From an uncultured Bacteroides sp. (GTDB lineage: Bacteria; Bacteroidota; Bacteroidia; Bacteroidales; Bacteroidaceae): a stretch of DNA of 14,020 nt. Both the position numbers and the translations under genes were made by a program. Below are positions 1 to 11,388 of the stretch, piece by piece. A model generated the notes under the pieces. It was not told where the DNA came from. It saw only the letters and a list, made by a program, of their open reading frames with translations, and did no database searches. How positions within the stretch are numbered: position 1 is the first letter of the stretch; every line of letters begins with the position of its first letter. Location: contig USSR01000108.1 of NCBI GenBank assembly GCA_900557355.1, positions 1 through 14,020 on the forward strand. The letters run 5' to 3'.

Positions 1-38
1 AACTAAATTTCAAATATTTCAAAGAGCTATTTTAGATT
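1..38. other. AT-rich segment downstream of the shortened GH2 gene
   Basis: Only 38 bases are visible. They are AT-rich, contain stops in all minus-strand frames, and hold an imperfect direct repeat of ATTTCAAA (7-14 and 16-23). I see no hairpin terminator, coding signal, or insertion-sequence end in so short a piece. It matters because the cause of the early GH2 stop must lie at or beyond it. Confidence 0.4.
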
Positions 39-3673
<3,635 letters not shown>

Positions 3674-3685
3674 AGTATCAAATCA

Positions 3686-5545
3686 TTATTTTTTCATCTT
3701 TACATATAACTCATTCAAAACTTCCCTTCGCGTAGAAACTCCCGACTGGACTTTTATATTCAATTTAGAAAAGTGCTTCCAGTAACTTAAAGTCTGTTCC
3801 TCTATCGCTTCGTCTAATCTTGCTTCCCATTCGGGCAAAAAGCCTCGAAGTCCCATGTATTGCACCATTGAGAAATCTTTATCATCCAATGAGACGTCTT
3901 TATAGTAAACCAGAGTAGTGCCTTGCTCAAGCAAGATATCTTGCATCATAGATATATTGATGTTCCTGACTTTTACCTTTTCATCTATTGCAACCGAAGA
4001 CGCTACACCGGCAGCTTGTCCCATAGCCATCCAGCATGGTTCCATCCTGAGTGTAGAGAAACCGATGTGGGAACCAGAGATAGGGACTGGGAACAATAAA
4101 TTATCTACCTCCTTGGGAACAATCACTCCATAAGGAACAGTGTAAGGTGATGTCGGATAGCCCAGAAAACCATTCAGGTGTACCATGCCGGGTTCCCGCT
4201 TATGGGTGGCATGTGAATCAAATCCATAATGGCTGGCTGTAATACTTGATAAGTACACAGGAGGTCTTCCACCACCTTTTACAGGCATCGCATCACTTGC
4301 TATGAAAAAATGAAGTCCTTCGAATCGACGTCCTTCACGTACATATACTTGTCTGGGAAAATGCCCGTTATCTGTGTATTCATCTTTTGCATACCCCCAT
4401 TCGCGAGCTGCTTTCCGGAAATGATCGGGTAATTCTTTATCGTTTTGGGCAAACCAGAGCAATCCCTCTGTATATTCCCTTAGTCTTGTTGCAAACTTGT
4501 CACGCCATGTCCAACCGGCTGTAGGCCATGCCCAGTTCTCTTCGGGCAGATCTGACGAGACAAAGGCAGCATGCTGGTTATTGGCATCTGTTTTTTCATT
4601 TGGAATCTCAACCAGGTTTACTACTTTCCCAAGCCCCCATTTGTCACCGGGAATCATAGTAGGATTACCTTTAGCTATATGCTTTCTATTAGCTTCTAAC
4701 ATTTCCGGAGTAACATTCACCATCTCAGCTTGGGTATGACGCCCCGTCCAGACATCATCGATAATAGATGTATATTCATTGCGGTCATAATTTAGGGGCT
4801 TTGTTATGGGTACTTTATTATTCGGATTTTTGGTTAGGCACAACCGGTAGTTGTAGGCTTGGACAGCATTATCTCCAATAAATGTGGAAGCATCCATTTC
4901 CGGACCATGCCAATATTTGTAAACACTACCTGCTCCGGGTTCTCCAAATTCATTTTTACCTTCTCGCCCTACTCTAAAGGGTACTCCGGCTGCTGCTGCC
5001 AGATCTCCCTCATAGGTTGCATCAATGAAAATCTTGCCTCGATACTCTTCTTGAGTATTTTTATCACGATTCAGTATATTGATTTGCACAATCTTGTCAT
5101 CTACTTTTTTTAGATTGCGGGGGCTGGAATCAAATTGTCGCATTGTCAAAACTGTTATTAGACCTTTATATTCTCCCAGCCAGTCAGTAAATACTTGTTC
5201 TGCTACTGAAGGTTCGAAACGGAAACCATCATCACATCTCTGATATTGTGTGGAAGCCACACCATATTTCTTTTTGTAATAGTCTTTGATGCGGCAAGTG
5301 AACTCTCTGAACAATCCTGTAGTAGCTGCCCGGGTTACAATATCCGTTGCTCCCAGCCCATTGGAAGGCAGGCCTCCGATATGCTGTGTACGTTCCAGAA
5401 TAACAGATGTTTTCCCAAGCTTGGCAGCTGCAAGTGCTGTGGTCAATCCGCCGGGCGTTCCTCCCACTATAACAATATCATATGTTTGCTGTGCAAAAAC
5501 ATTGATACTCCAAAATAATAGTAAAGTTATTAGTAATTGTTTCAT
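3686..5545 (-). CDS. Exported FAD-dependent oxidoreductase (FAD_oxidored, PF12831-like)
   Basis: 619 residues, starting with ATG and a Sec-type signal peptide MKQLLITLLLFWSINVFA with likely cleavage before QQ; no twin-arginine is seen. The mature protein opens with a dinucleotide-binding fold: YDIVIVGGTPGGLTTALAAA at 22-41 and Glu51 at the end of the second strand, expected to bind the FAD adenosine ribose. Next comes IGGLPSNGLGATD, a signature of this family, DATYEGDLAAAAGVPFRVGRE in the middle, and a second FAD-contact region near residues 496-514 (GFSTLRMEPCWMAMGQAAG, Arg500). Such proteins recur in Bacteroidota glycan loci and are sometimes mislabelled xanthan lyase; to my knowledge the reaction is not established. 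Here the gene lies between two GH28-like paralogues with 8-nt and 12-nt gaps, so the protein probably oxidizes, or otherwise redox-modifies, a sugar or aglycone released by its neighbours in the periplasm. That role is inference. Confidence 0.9.
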   Translation of the reverse strand: MKQLLITLLLFWSINVFAQQTYDIVIVGGTPGGLTTALAAAKLGKTSVILERTQHIGGLPSNGLGATDIVTRAATTGLFREFTCRIKDYYKKKYGVASTQYQRCDDGFRFEPSVAEQVFTDWLGEYKGLITVLTMRQFDSSPRNLKKVDDKIVQINILNRDKNTQEEYRGKIFIDATYEGDLAAAAGVPFRVGREGKNEFGEPGAGSVYKYWHGPEMDASTFIGDNAVQAYNYRLCLTKNPNNKVPITKPLNYDRNEYTSIIDDVWTGRHTQAEMVNVTPEMLEANRKHIAKGNPTMIPGDKWGLGKVVNLVEIPNEKTDANNQHAAFVSSDLPEENWAWPTAGWTWRDKFATRLREYTEGLLWFAQNDKELPDHFRKAAREWGYAKDEYTDNGHFPRQVYVREGRRFEGLHFFIASDAMPVKGGGRPPVYLSSITASHYGFDSHATHKREPGMVHLNGFLGYPTSPYTVPYGVIVPKEVDNLLFPVPISGSHIGFSTLRMEPCWMAMGQAAGVASSVAIDEKVKVRNINISMMQDILLEQGTTLVYYKDVSLDDKDFSMVQYMGLRGFLPEWEARLDEAIEEQTLSYWKHFSKLNIKVQSGVSTRREVLNELYVKMKK

Positions 5546-5553
5546 TGTGGTTT

Positions 5554-7014
5554 CTATTTAGTGATATTAGTAGATTGATATACATGTATCTGTTGTTTCT
5601 TTTTTCCGGGTTCCTGGATTTTCATTTTACTCATGTTGACATGGTGTGCGTCATCCAGTACTATAGCTGGTCTATAATCTCTTTTTCGGGCAATAAATGT
5701 AATGTTCTCTAAAGCAATCCCCTCAACATGTCGGAGATAGAGTCCCCACGCCGGGAGTTCTTTGAAACATGAAAATTCAGGATACGAATCTGCCAACTCA
5801 GGAACTTTATCTAATTCTTCCGGAGTAATGCCGACCTTTGCTATTTCCGATTTTCCTGCTCCCGGATGATTGATTACCACATTTTTCAGAGTCACGTGTG
5901 TTATGGGATGCCCTTTTAGTCCAATGATACTTGCCGGAGATATATTTCTGGGCATATGTTCTATTGGTCCCTCATACTCATATCCTGCATCCGGTTTCCC
6001 TTCGGGAATTTCTACATACAAATTAGAAATAAGGACGGAGTCCATAGAACCTACTTTATCCGAATGTGTACGGTTGCCTATCCGAAGGAATATAGCATTT
6101 CCTGTATTATAAGCTTGTAAACTATCCACTACAATGTTTCGGACATATCCTCCGTCAGGAGTGGCTATCGTTAATGCTGAACGATAAGTATCATAAATCT
6201 TATTGTTTATAATCCGGATATTTTCATATCCTCCAACTGTCATAGTGCCTAATTTTATTCCGTTAGCACTCGAACGCATGGTACAATTACGAATCACTAC
6301 GTTTCGACATGCAACTTCGGCTTTATGGGATTTCAAGCAGACTGCATCGTCCGAAGCGTCGAAGAAGGAATTTTCTATCACTACGTTCCGGCAATCGACG
6401 ATATCAATACCATCGTTATTCCAATATGCTTTATTGTCGACTGTAATTCCCCTCACCCATAGCGAGTCGCACTCTTCGTATTCCTGTGTCCAGTCACAGG
6501 TGTTTTTTATAGTGATTCCTTCTATAGTTATACCCTGGCATTGCTTGAAATGAATCCCTCGCGGTCTACGCGGTCTGTCATTCTCCAGAGGATCTTTGAT
6601 AAAACCTTTATGCACTTGGTCGATTATATTATATGATACTTGGCGTCCTTGTGCATCAATGACTCCTTTCCCATAAATAGCTATATTCTTTTGACTTATA
6701 GCTCGAATCATACTATAGCAAGGTCCTTCCATATTATAGTCGTACGGGTTTAGAGAGCCTACCAGTATTGCCCCTTCCTTTAATTGTATCGCTACATTCG
6801 ATTTGAGTTCAATGCTACCTGTTAAATACCGGCCGACATTAAACACTAGAATACCTCCTCCTTCTTTGTGAATATAGTCAATGCCGGTCTGGATAGAATT
6901 AGTATTCAACGTTACTCCATCAGACTTTATGCCAAAGAAAGATGCATTATATTCTTTGCTCCATACTGAAGAGCAAGAAAGAAAAAAAAGGATTGATAAT
7001 ATATATATTCTCAT
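5554..7014 (-). CDS. GH28-like right-handed beta-helix protein (copy 1)
   Basis: 486 residues from the ATG at 7014; an in-frame TTG at 7020 is rejected because it sits two codons upstream and abuts the GH92 stop. The signal is MRIYILSILFFLSCSSVWS, either cleaved after it or lipidated at Cys14 (an imperfect lipobox). The mature start, FFGIKSDGVTLNTNSIQ, is the entry typical of GH28 and pectate-lyase-3 folds, followed by repeated beta-helix coils. GH28 landmarks: NNDGID with Asp201 and Asp204 (equivalent of NTD), Asp222-Asp223 in ASDDAVCLK (the DD pair), but Asn251-Gly252-Ile253 where polygalacturonases have Gly-His-Gly, and Arg311-Ile312-Gly313 where they have Arg-Ile-Lys. A conserved C-terminal block holds EHMPRNISPASIIGL and FKELPAWG. 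It is paralogous to the gene at 2186-3673 along its full length. It probably cleaves a glycosidic bond in a glycan other than plain polygalacturonate; the substrate is unknown. Confidence 0.85.
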   Translation of the reverse strand: MRIYILSILFFLSCSSVWSKEYNASFFGIKSDGVTLNTNSIQTGIDYIHKEGGGILVFNVGRYLTGSIELKSNVAIQLKEGAILVGSLNPYDYNMEGPCYSMIRAISQKNIAIYGKGVIDAQGRQVSYNIIDQVHKGFIKDPLENDRPRRPRGIHFKQCQGITIEGITIKNTCDWTQEYEECDSLWVRGITVDNKAYWNNDGIDIVDCRNVVIENSFFDASDDAVCLKSHKAEVACRNVVIRNCTMRSSANGIKLGTMTVGGYENIRIINNKIYDTYRSALTIATPDGGYVRNIVVDSLQAYNTGNAIFLRIGNRTHSDKVGSMDSVLISNLYVEIPEGKPDAGYEYEGPIEHMPRNISPASIIGLKGHPITHVTLKNVVINHPGAGKSEIAKVGITPEELDKVPELADSYPEFSCFKELPAWGLYLRHVEGIALENITFIARKRDYRPAIVLDDAHHVNMSKMKIQEPGKKKQQIHVYQSTNITK

Positions 7015-7020
7015 AATCAA

Positions 7021-9234
7021 CTATTTAAATGTTTCTGACGGATTGTCTGTCATGATAAATTCTAAAAGACCTCCGTCTGTGATTTCATGATGAAAGATTC
7101 TGAAGCGTTTTAATTCTTTTCCATTCAAGAAGACCGCCTTTACATATTTATTCTCTTTCGATAAGTTCTCAGCACGAATGGTGAAATTCTTTTCACCTTC
7201 CAGACGTAACACCATTTCTTTCAATTGAGGAGCACCAATAATATATTCTCCACTGATAGGATCTACGGGGTAAAATCCCATAGCAGAGAACAAATACCAT
7301 GCGGACATCTGTCCACAATCGTCATTCCCGCATAATCCGTTGGGAACGGGCAAATAAAAACGATCAAAAATTTCACGGATAAGTTCTTGCGTTTTCCAGG
7401 GCTCTCCTGCATAATTATATAGGTAAGCCACATGATGGCTGGGCTCATTACCATGAGCGTATTGTCCTATAAGCCCGGTCACATCAGATACAAAACCTGT
7501 ATTTACAGTTTTGTTCTCAAGTCGGAAAAGTGAATCGAGTTTTGCTGTAAATGCTTTATTTCCTCCCATCATTTCAATCAAAGAATCTACATCGTGTTGC
7601 ACATGCCATACATACTGCCATGCATTGCCTTCGGTATAATCCCCTCCGGAAGTTCCGGCATGTGATAATCTGAAAGGATCAAAAGGATCTCTCCATTTGC
7701 CTTGTGAATCTTTTCCTCGCATGAGTTTGGTTGCCGGATCAAATAGGGATGTATATGCGTGGGCTCTTTGAGAAAAGAAATCATAATCTTCCTTTTTTCC
7801 TAATGCTTTTGCCATCTGTGCCACGCAATAGTCATCATAGCAACTTTCTAAAGTTCTGGAAACCGATTCTTCAGGAACAAGATCGAAAGGATAATATCCA
7901 TACTGATTGTATGTTTCCCAATCAGACTTGGGATGAGACTCTAATGATGATTTTCTGATTGCTTCGTAAGCTCTTTCCGGGTCAAAACCTTTATACCCTT
8001 TCAGATATGCCTCTACAATAACGGGTATAGCATGGTTGCCAATCATACAATGGTTTTCTTTGCCCCATAAAGCCCATATAGGTAAATAACCTTGTATATC
8101 ACAATGAGATAACATTGAATTGACAAATCCATTGACTTTCTCTGGCACTAAAAAGGTATATAGAGGATGAGCGGCACGATAAGTATCCCACAAGGATAAG
8201 GTAGAATAGTATTCTCCTATGGGAGAATGGAGGATGCTGTCATTAGCCCCCCTGTATCTTCCATCCACATCGGTTATATTATTGGGTTGGATACACAAGT
8301 GGTAAATGGAAGTGTAGAAATTTACTTTTTGCTCTTCTGTGCCCGATACGTCTATACGTGATAATAAATTGTTCCAGGCTTCGGTAGCTTGAGTCTTTAC
8401 CTTCTCAAAGTTCCAGTCTGGATTTTCTTTTTCCAATGCTTCCTGTGCGCCTTCTATACTGACAGTAGACAGTCCGACTTTTACTTGAACGCTTTCTCCT
8501 TGTTTTAAATCGAATGAAAGAAGAAGGCGTTTGGCTTTTTCCCCTTTCTGGGGTTGAAGTTCCTTAACTGCCATATAGGGTTTATCGAATTTGATGACAT
8601 AGAAGAATTCTCTTTCTACCCACATCTTTACCCTGTTCTTTCCGGCAATGCTATGTTGATCTAAAAGTTGCATTTCTGCATCTATTACATGAGTTCGTAG
8701 CTGCTCGTCCTTACTTACAATTCCACTTTGAAGGTCTACCAGAATGTGTGCCGGTCCTTCTTTTCTGAAAGTATAGCGATGCATGGCCGTACGCTGTGTC
8801 GCAGTCAACTCTACATCCACCTCAAAATCAGATAAAACTACCGAATAATATCCTGGATAAGCTTTTTGATGCTCTTTATCATATCGACTTTTATATTTGC
8901 CATTTTGTATATTACCACAAAATGGCAGGATTAATATATCTCCTAAGTCGGGACATCCCGTACCATTCAAATGGTTTTGGGAAAATCCCATGACAGAGTC
9001 ATCCTCGATATTAAAGCCGGAGCAATATCTCCACGAACCATTTCCACTTTCCGGGCTTACCTGTATCATTCCGAATGGTACACAAGCTCCCGGAAATGTA
9101 TGGCCATTATCTGCATTACCAATAAAAGGATTCACATAACAGCAATAATCCTGTTCAACATTACTACATCTTATGCTCAGAAAGCATACTCCAACTATAG
9201 CAAATACCCACCAAAAACATTCCTTTATTCTCAT
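7021..9234 (-). CDS. GH92-family exo-alpha-mannosidase (canonical motifs)
   Basis: 737 residues. The family comprises calcium-dependent, inverting exo-alpha-mannosidases. The N-terminal beta-sandwich begins YVNPFIGNADNGHTFPGA and reaches about residue 265; the (alpha/alpha)6 catalytic domain follows. Key motifs are intact: LSLWDTYRAAHPL, the P.WALWGKENHCMIGNHA segment, YTEGNAWQYVWHVQHD with the expected general acid Glu535, HGNEPSHHVAYLYN with Glu597, and GNDDCGQMSAWYLFSAMGFYP with Asp638/Asp639 in the catalytic-base region. The N-terminus is hydrophobic (MRIKECFWWVFAIVGVCFLSIRC). Cys23 could be lipidated, but Arg at the position before it is unusual, so surface or periplasmic location is uncertain. 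It starts 5 nt after the preceding GH92 stop and ends 6 nt before the next start. The two GH92 proteins are clearly divergent from one another, suggesting different linkages rather than simple dosage. The exact linkage is not predictable here. Confidence 0.94.
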   Translation of the reverse strand: MRIKECFWWVFAIVGVCFLSIRCSNVEQDYCCYVNPFIGNADNGHTFPGACVPFGMIQVSPESGNGSWRYCSGFNIEDDSVMGFSQNHLNGTGCPDLGDILILPFCGNIQNGKYKSRYDKEHQKAYPGYYSVVLSDFEVDVELTATQRTAMHRYTFRKEGPAHILVDLQSGIVSKDEQLRTHVIDAEMQLLDQHSIAGKNRVKMWVEREFFYVIKFDKPYMAVKELQPQKGEKAKRLLLSFDLKQGESVQVKVGLSTVSIEGAQEALEKENPDWNFEKVKTQATEAWNNLLSRIDVSGTEEQKVNFYTSIYHLCIQPNNITDVDGRYRGANDSILHSPIGEYYSTLSLWDTYRAAHPLYTFLVPEKVNGFVNSMLSHCDIQGYLPIWALWGKENHCMIGNHAIPVIVEAYLKGYKGFDPERAYEAIRKSSLESHPKSDWETYNQYGYYPFDLVPEESVSRTLESCYDDYCVAQMAKALGKKEDYDFFSQRAHAYTSLFDPATKLMRGKDSQGKWRDPFDPFRLSHAGTSGGDYTEGNAWQYVWHVQHDVDSLIEMMGGNKAFTAKLDSLFRLENKTVNTGFVSDVTGLIGQYAHGNEPSHHVAYLYNYAGEPWKTQELIREIFDRFYLPVPNGLCGNDDCGQMSAWYLFSAMGFYPVDPISGEYIIGAPQLKEMVLRLEGEKNFTIRAENLSKENKYVKAVFLNGKELKRFRIFHHEITDGGLLEFIMTDNPSETFK

Positions 9235-9239
9235 TTAAT

Positions 9240-11312
9240 TTATTTTTTAAATAGTGACTTTACAAAATCAGTATTATTTCCCCAACGTTTATTGGGAGAC
9301 TTTCCTAACTCCAGAGTCAAATCTCCACCTTGCATGATTTCGTCATAGCTCAACCAGCTTCTATTTAAGATTTTGCCGTTTAAAACTGCTTTCTGAATAT
9401 AGAGGCACTCTGCATCAGGACGATTTACATGGATTTTAAATTCCTGTTGAGAGGTTGGATGCAATGTGACCGTATCAAAGACCGGAGCACTTATCCAATA
9501 ATAGGGTACACCTGGGCAGACTGGAAATAATCCTATGGAGGACAGTACAAACCAGGAAGACATGGTTCCTGCATCGTCATCCATTTCTTTCAAATATCCT
9601 CGTGGGATGGTAGTGAAGATTTTACCAATATAAGGTTTTTCCCATTTTTCATGTGTCCCGTAATAATTAGTGGTAGGTTCAAGTAATATCTGACGGACTA
9701 ACTTTTGCGTTTTCCATGGTTCCCCAAGGTAATAATATAGAAATGGAACATGTATATCAGGTTGATTCCCCATGTTGAATAAATTATTCTCAAAGAAATA
9801 ATCTAATTCACTCAAAACCTTTTTCTTGCTGCCCAAAGTAGAAATCACCCAATCGAAATCATGAGGTACGAACCAACGGTATTGCCATATAGTACCTTCA
9901 TACAAACCGTCACCGTGCATTATATCTGAAGTAGGACCAATGTTCTTAAATTTCTGTAACCATATTGGCCTATAGTCTTTAGAACGTGAAGAGAATTCTT
10001 TTTTTAACTCTTTATTACCCATTTTCCCTGCGAGTTCGGAAACTCCCCAGAAATCATATCCTCGTTCCAATGCTTTGTCAGGTGAATCATTGGAGATGTC
10101 TTCCGCCTCTTTTAGCATCAATGGAAGTAGTTCATCGAGAGAACCATCAAACATTCCTTTTTGCAATGCATCTAAAATCGTGATAATAGAGTGCTCTGTA
10201 CGTGTTGTCAAAAACGGTTCCGTTTTCGTTGCAGAGCGGGGCTTACCTTGTTTGTATAACTCTGCAAGTGAGGAAATCATCTGTTTGTATTCTGTGGGAC
10301 AAACAATAGACAGCAGAGGATATTTTGTTCGGTAGGTGTCCCAAATGGACCAACCATGATAATAGGGTAACTGCTGGTTTTTATATACTTTTCCATCACT
10401 TCCCCTGTAACTGCCGGAATAATCATTGATTGTGAAAGGAGTTTGGCAAGCATGATAGAGCCGTGTATAAAATGATGTCTTTAAGTCTTCATCAGGAGTC
10501 TCTACTTGTATGTGCCCCAATAAATTTCCCCAGTTGGCACGTGCATTGGCGCGTACTTGCTCGAAAGACAGGTCCGAGCATTCTTGTTTGAGATTCGCTT
10601 CAGCTTCTTCTGCACTGACGGAGGATAATCCTATTTTTAGTATAATTTGTTCATTAGGCTCTGTCTGGAACTTCCATAGCAATTCAGAATCGTTGTTTTC
10701 CGGTTTACAGGCAGATTTATCTTTCTCAATATAATAATAAAATTTGTAACTACCTAAATCGCAAGTGCAGGCGGAACGCACGAATCCCCTTACTGCATTG
10801 TTTCCTACAATATTATGCTCTTCGGCGATATGTTTACCATAAGAATGTTTAAAATCTATTTTTATGCCTGCTGCCTCTGTAGACGGATAAGTAAAACGAT
10901 AGATAGCGGCAGTCCTGCCTGTAGTAATTTCAACTTTAAGCTGATTATCTAAAGTTATGCTATAATATCCAGGAACTGCTACTTCCGAAGCTTTATTCAT
11001 CTTTTGGGGCTTGCATGATGTTCCGACAAAAGGTGTTATCAACAGATTTCCTCCGACACCTATGCAACCTACTCCAGACATCCTAGTCTGTGAGAATCCC
11101 TTTAACTGCTGTGCTTGATAATCATAACCTCCATTTCCACGAGGCATCGTTTCTGGTCCCGGTTTAATCATTCCAAACGGAATGGTTGCGGATGGGTCGG
11201 TTTGTCCATGATCATCGGAAGTGCCAATGAAAGGATTTACAAAAGAGGTTTGTTGAGCTTGAACCATAGAAAGGGACAAGCATAATACTAATATTACACT
11301 GAAGTATTTCAT
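9240..11312 (-). CDS. GH92-family glycosidase, divergent GNQ-motif subtype (probable exo-alpha-mannosidase-like)
   Basis: 690 residues from the ATG at 11312. The frame extends to a TTG at 11345, but that extension lies in the upstream stem-loop, and the ATG start gives a clean signal peptide (MKYFSVILVLCLSLSMVQA, then QQTSFVNPFIGTSDDHGQ). The N-terminal beta-sandwich covers roughly residues 22-230, with an (alpha/alpha)6 catalytic domain after it. GH92 marks: VNPFIGT and IPFGMIKPGPET at the N-terminus, SIWDTYRT, YEGTIWQYRW with the expected general acid Glu472, the acidic cluster Asp578-580 in MDDDAGTMSSWF for base-assisted inverting chemistry, and GGDLTLELGKSPNKRWG at the C-terminus. The odd feature is MGNQPDIHVPFLY at 514-526, with Gln517 where classical alpha-1,2-mannosidases and the next gene have Glu (GNEPSHH). 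The segment after WDTYRT is also divergent, with PFLTTRTEH instead of the usual LP.W text. It may prefer a modified or differently linked alpha-mannoside. It is probably periplasmic and first in the enzyme run. Confidence 0.9.
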   Translation of the reverse strand: MKYFSVILVLCLSLSMVQAQQTSFVNPFIGTSDDHGQTDPSATIPFGMIKPGPETMPRGNGGYDYQAQQLKGFSQTRMSGVGCIGVGGNLLITPFVGTSCKPQKMNKASEVAVPGYYSITLDNQLKVEITTGRTAAIYRFTYPSTEAAGIKIDFKHSYGKHIAEEHNIVGNNAVRGFVRSACTCDLGSYKFYYYIEKDKSACKPENNDSELLWKFQTEPNEQIILKIGLSSVSAEEAEANLKQECSDLSFEQVRANARANWGNLLGHIQVETPDEDLKTSFYTRLYHACQTPFTINDYSGSYRGSDGKVYKNQQLPYYHGWSIWDTYRTKYPLLSIVCPTEYKQMISSLAELYKQGKPRSATKTEPFLTTRTEHSIITILDALQKGMFDGSLDELLPLMLKEAEDISNDSPDKALERGYDFWGVSELAGKMGNKELKKEFSSRSKDYRPIWLQKFKNIGPTSDIMHGDGLYEGTIWQYRWFVPHDFDWVISTLGSKKKVLSELDYFFENNLFNMGNQPDIHVPFLYYYLGEPWKTQKLVRQILLEPTTNYYGTHEKWEKPYIGKIFTTIPRGYLKEMDDDAGTMSSWFVLSSIGLFPVCPGVPYYWISAPVFDTVTLHPTSQQEFKIHVNRPDAECLYIQKAVLNGKILNRSWLSYDEIMQGGDLTLELGKSPNKRWGNNTDFVKSLFKK

Positions 11313-11326
11313 ATTAAATGTTTTAT

Positions 11327-11371
11327 AAATAAAAGAGGGTTTCAAAAGAAATGCAAACTCTTAAAACCCTC
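11327..11371 (-). terminator. Stem-loop with U-rich tail between the susD-like gene and the enzyme genes
   Basis: On the minus strand the arm GAGGGTTT (11371-11364) pairs perfectly with AAACCCTC (11342-11335). The pairing continues inward through TAAGAG against CTTTTG with two G-U pairs, giving about 14 continuous pairs closed by a 9-nt loop, TTTGCATTT. The 3' arm runs straight into TTTTATTT (11334-11327). This has the form of an intrinsic terminator, but it lies inside the operon, 17 nt after the susD-like stop and 14 nt before the GH92 start. The likely role is partial termination or mRNA-end protection that keeps SusC/SusD transcripts more abundant than enzyme transcripts. No experimental evidence can be drawn from the sequence alone. 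Confidence 0.75.
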
Positions 11372-11388
11372 ATTTTAGAAAAGTAGAA

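Noticed and set aside
7015..7020. Start of GH28-like copy 1 at 7020
   Set aside because: That codon is TTG; the ATG two codons later at 7014 gives a standard signal peptide and normal spacing from the GH92 stop.
8971..9348. Plus-strand open frame of about 125 residues, and similar plus-strand frames at 6203-6553 and 1210-1521
   Set aside because: They lie antisense to well-supported enzyme genes, have no recognisable domains or signals, and their composition is what antisense frames of such genes give.
11313..11345. Upstream extension of the first GH92 gene (start at 11345, adding 11 residues)
   Set aside because: The codon at 11345 is TTG, the extension lies in the 3' arm and tail of the stem-loop, and it would put extra residues before a well-formed signal peptide beginning at the ATG at 11312.
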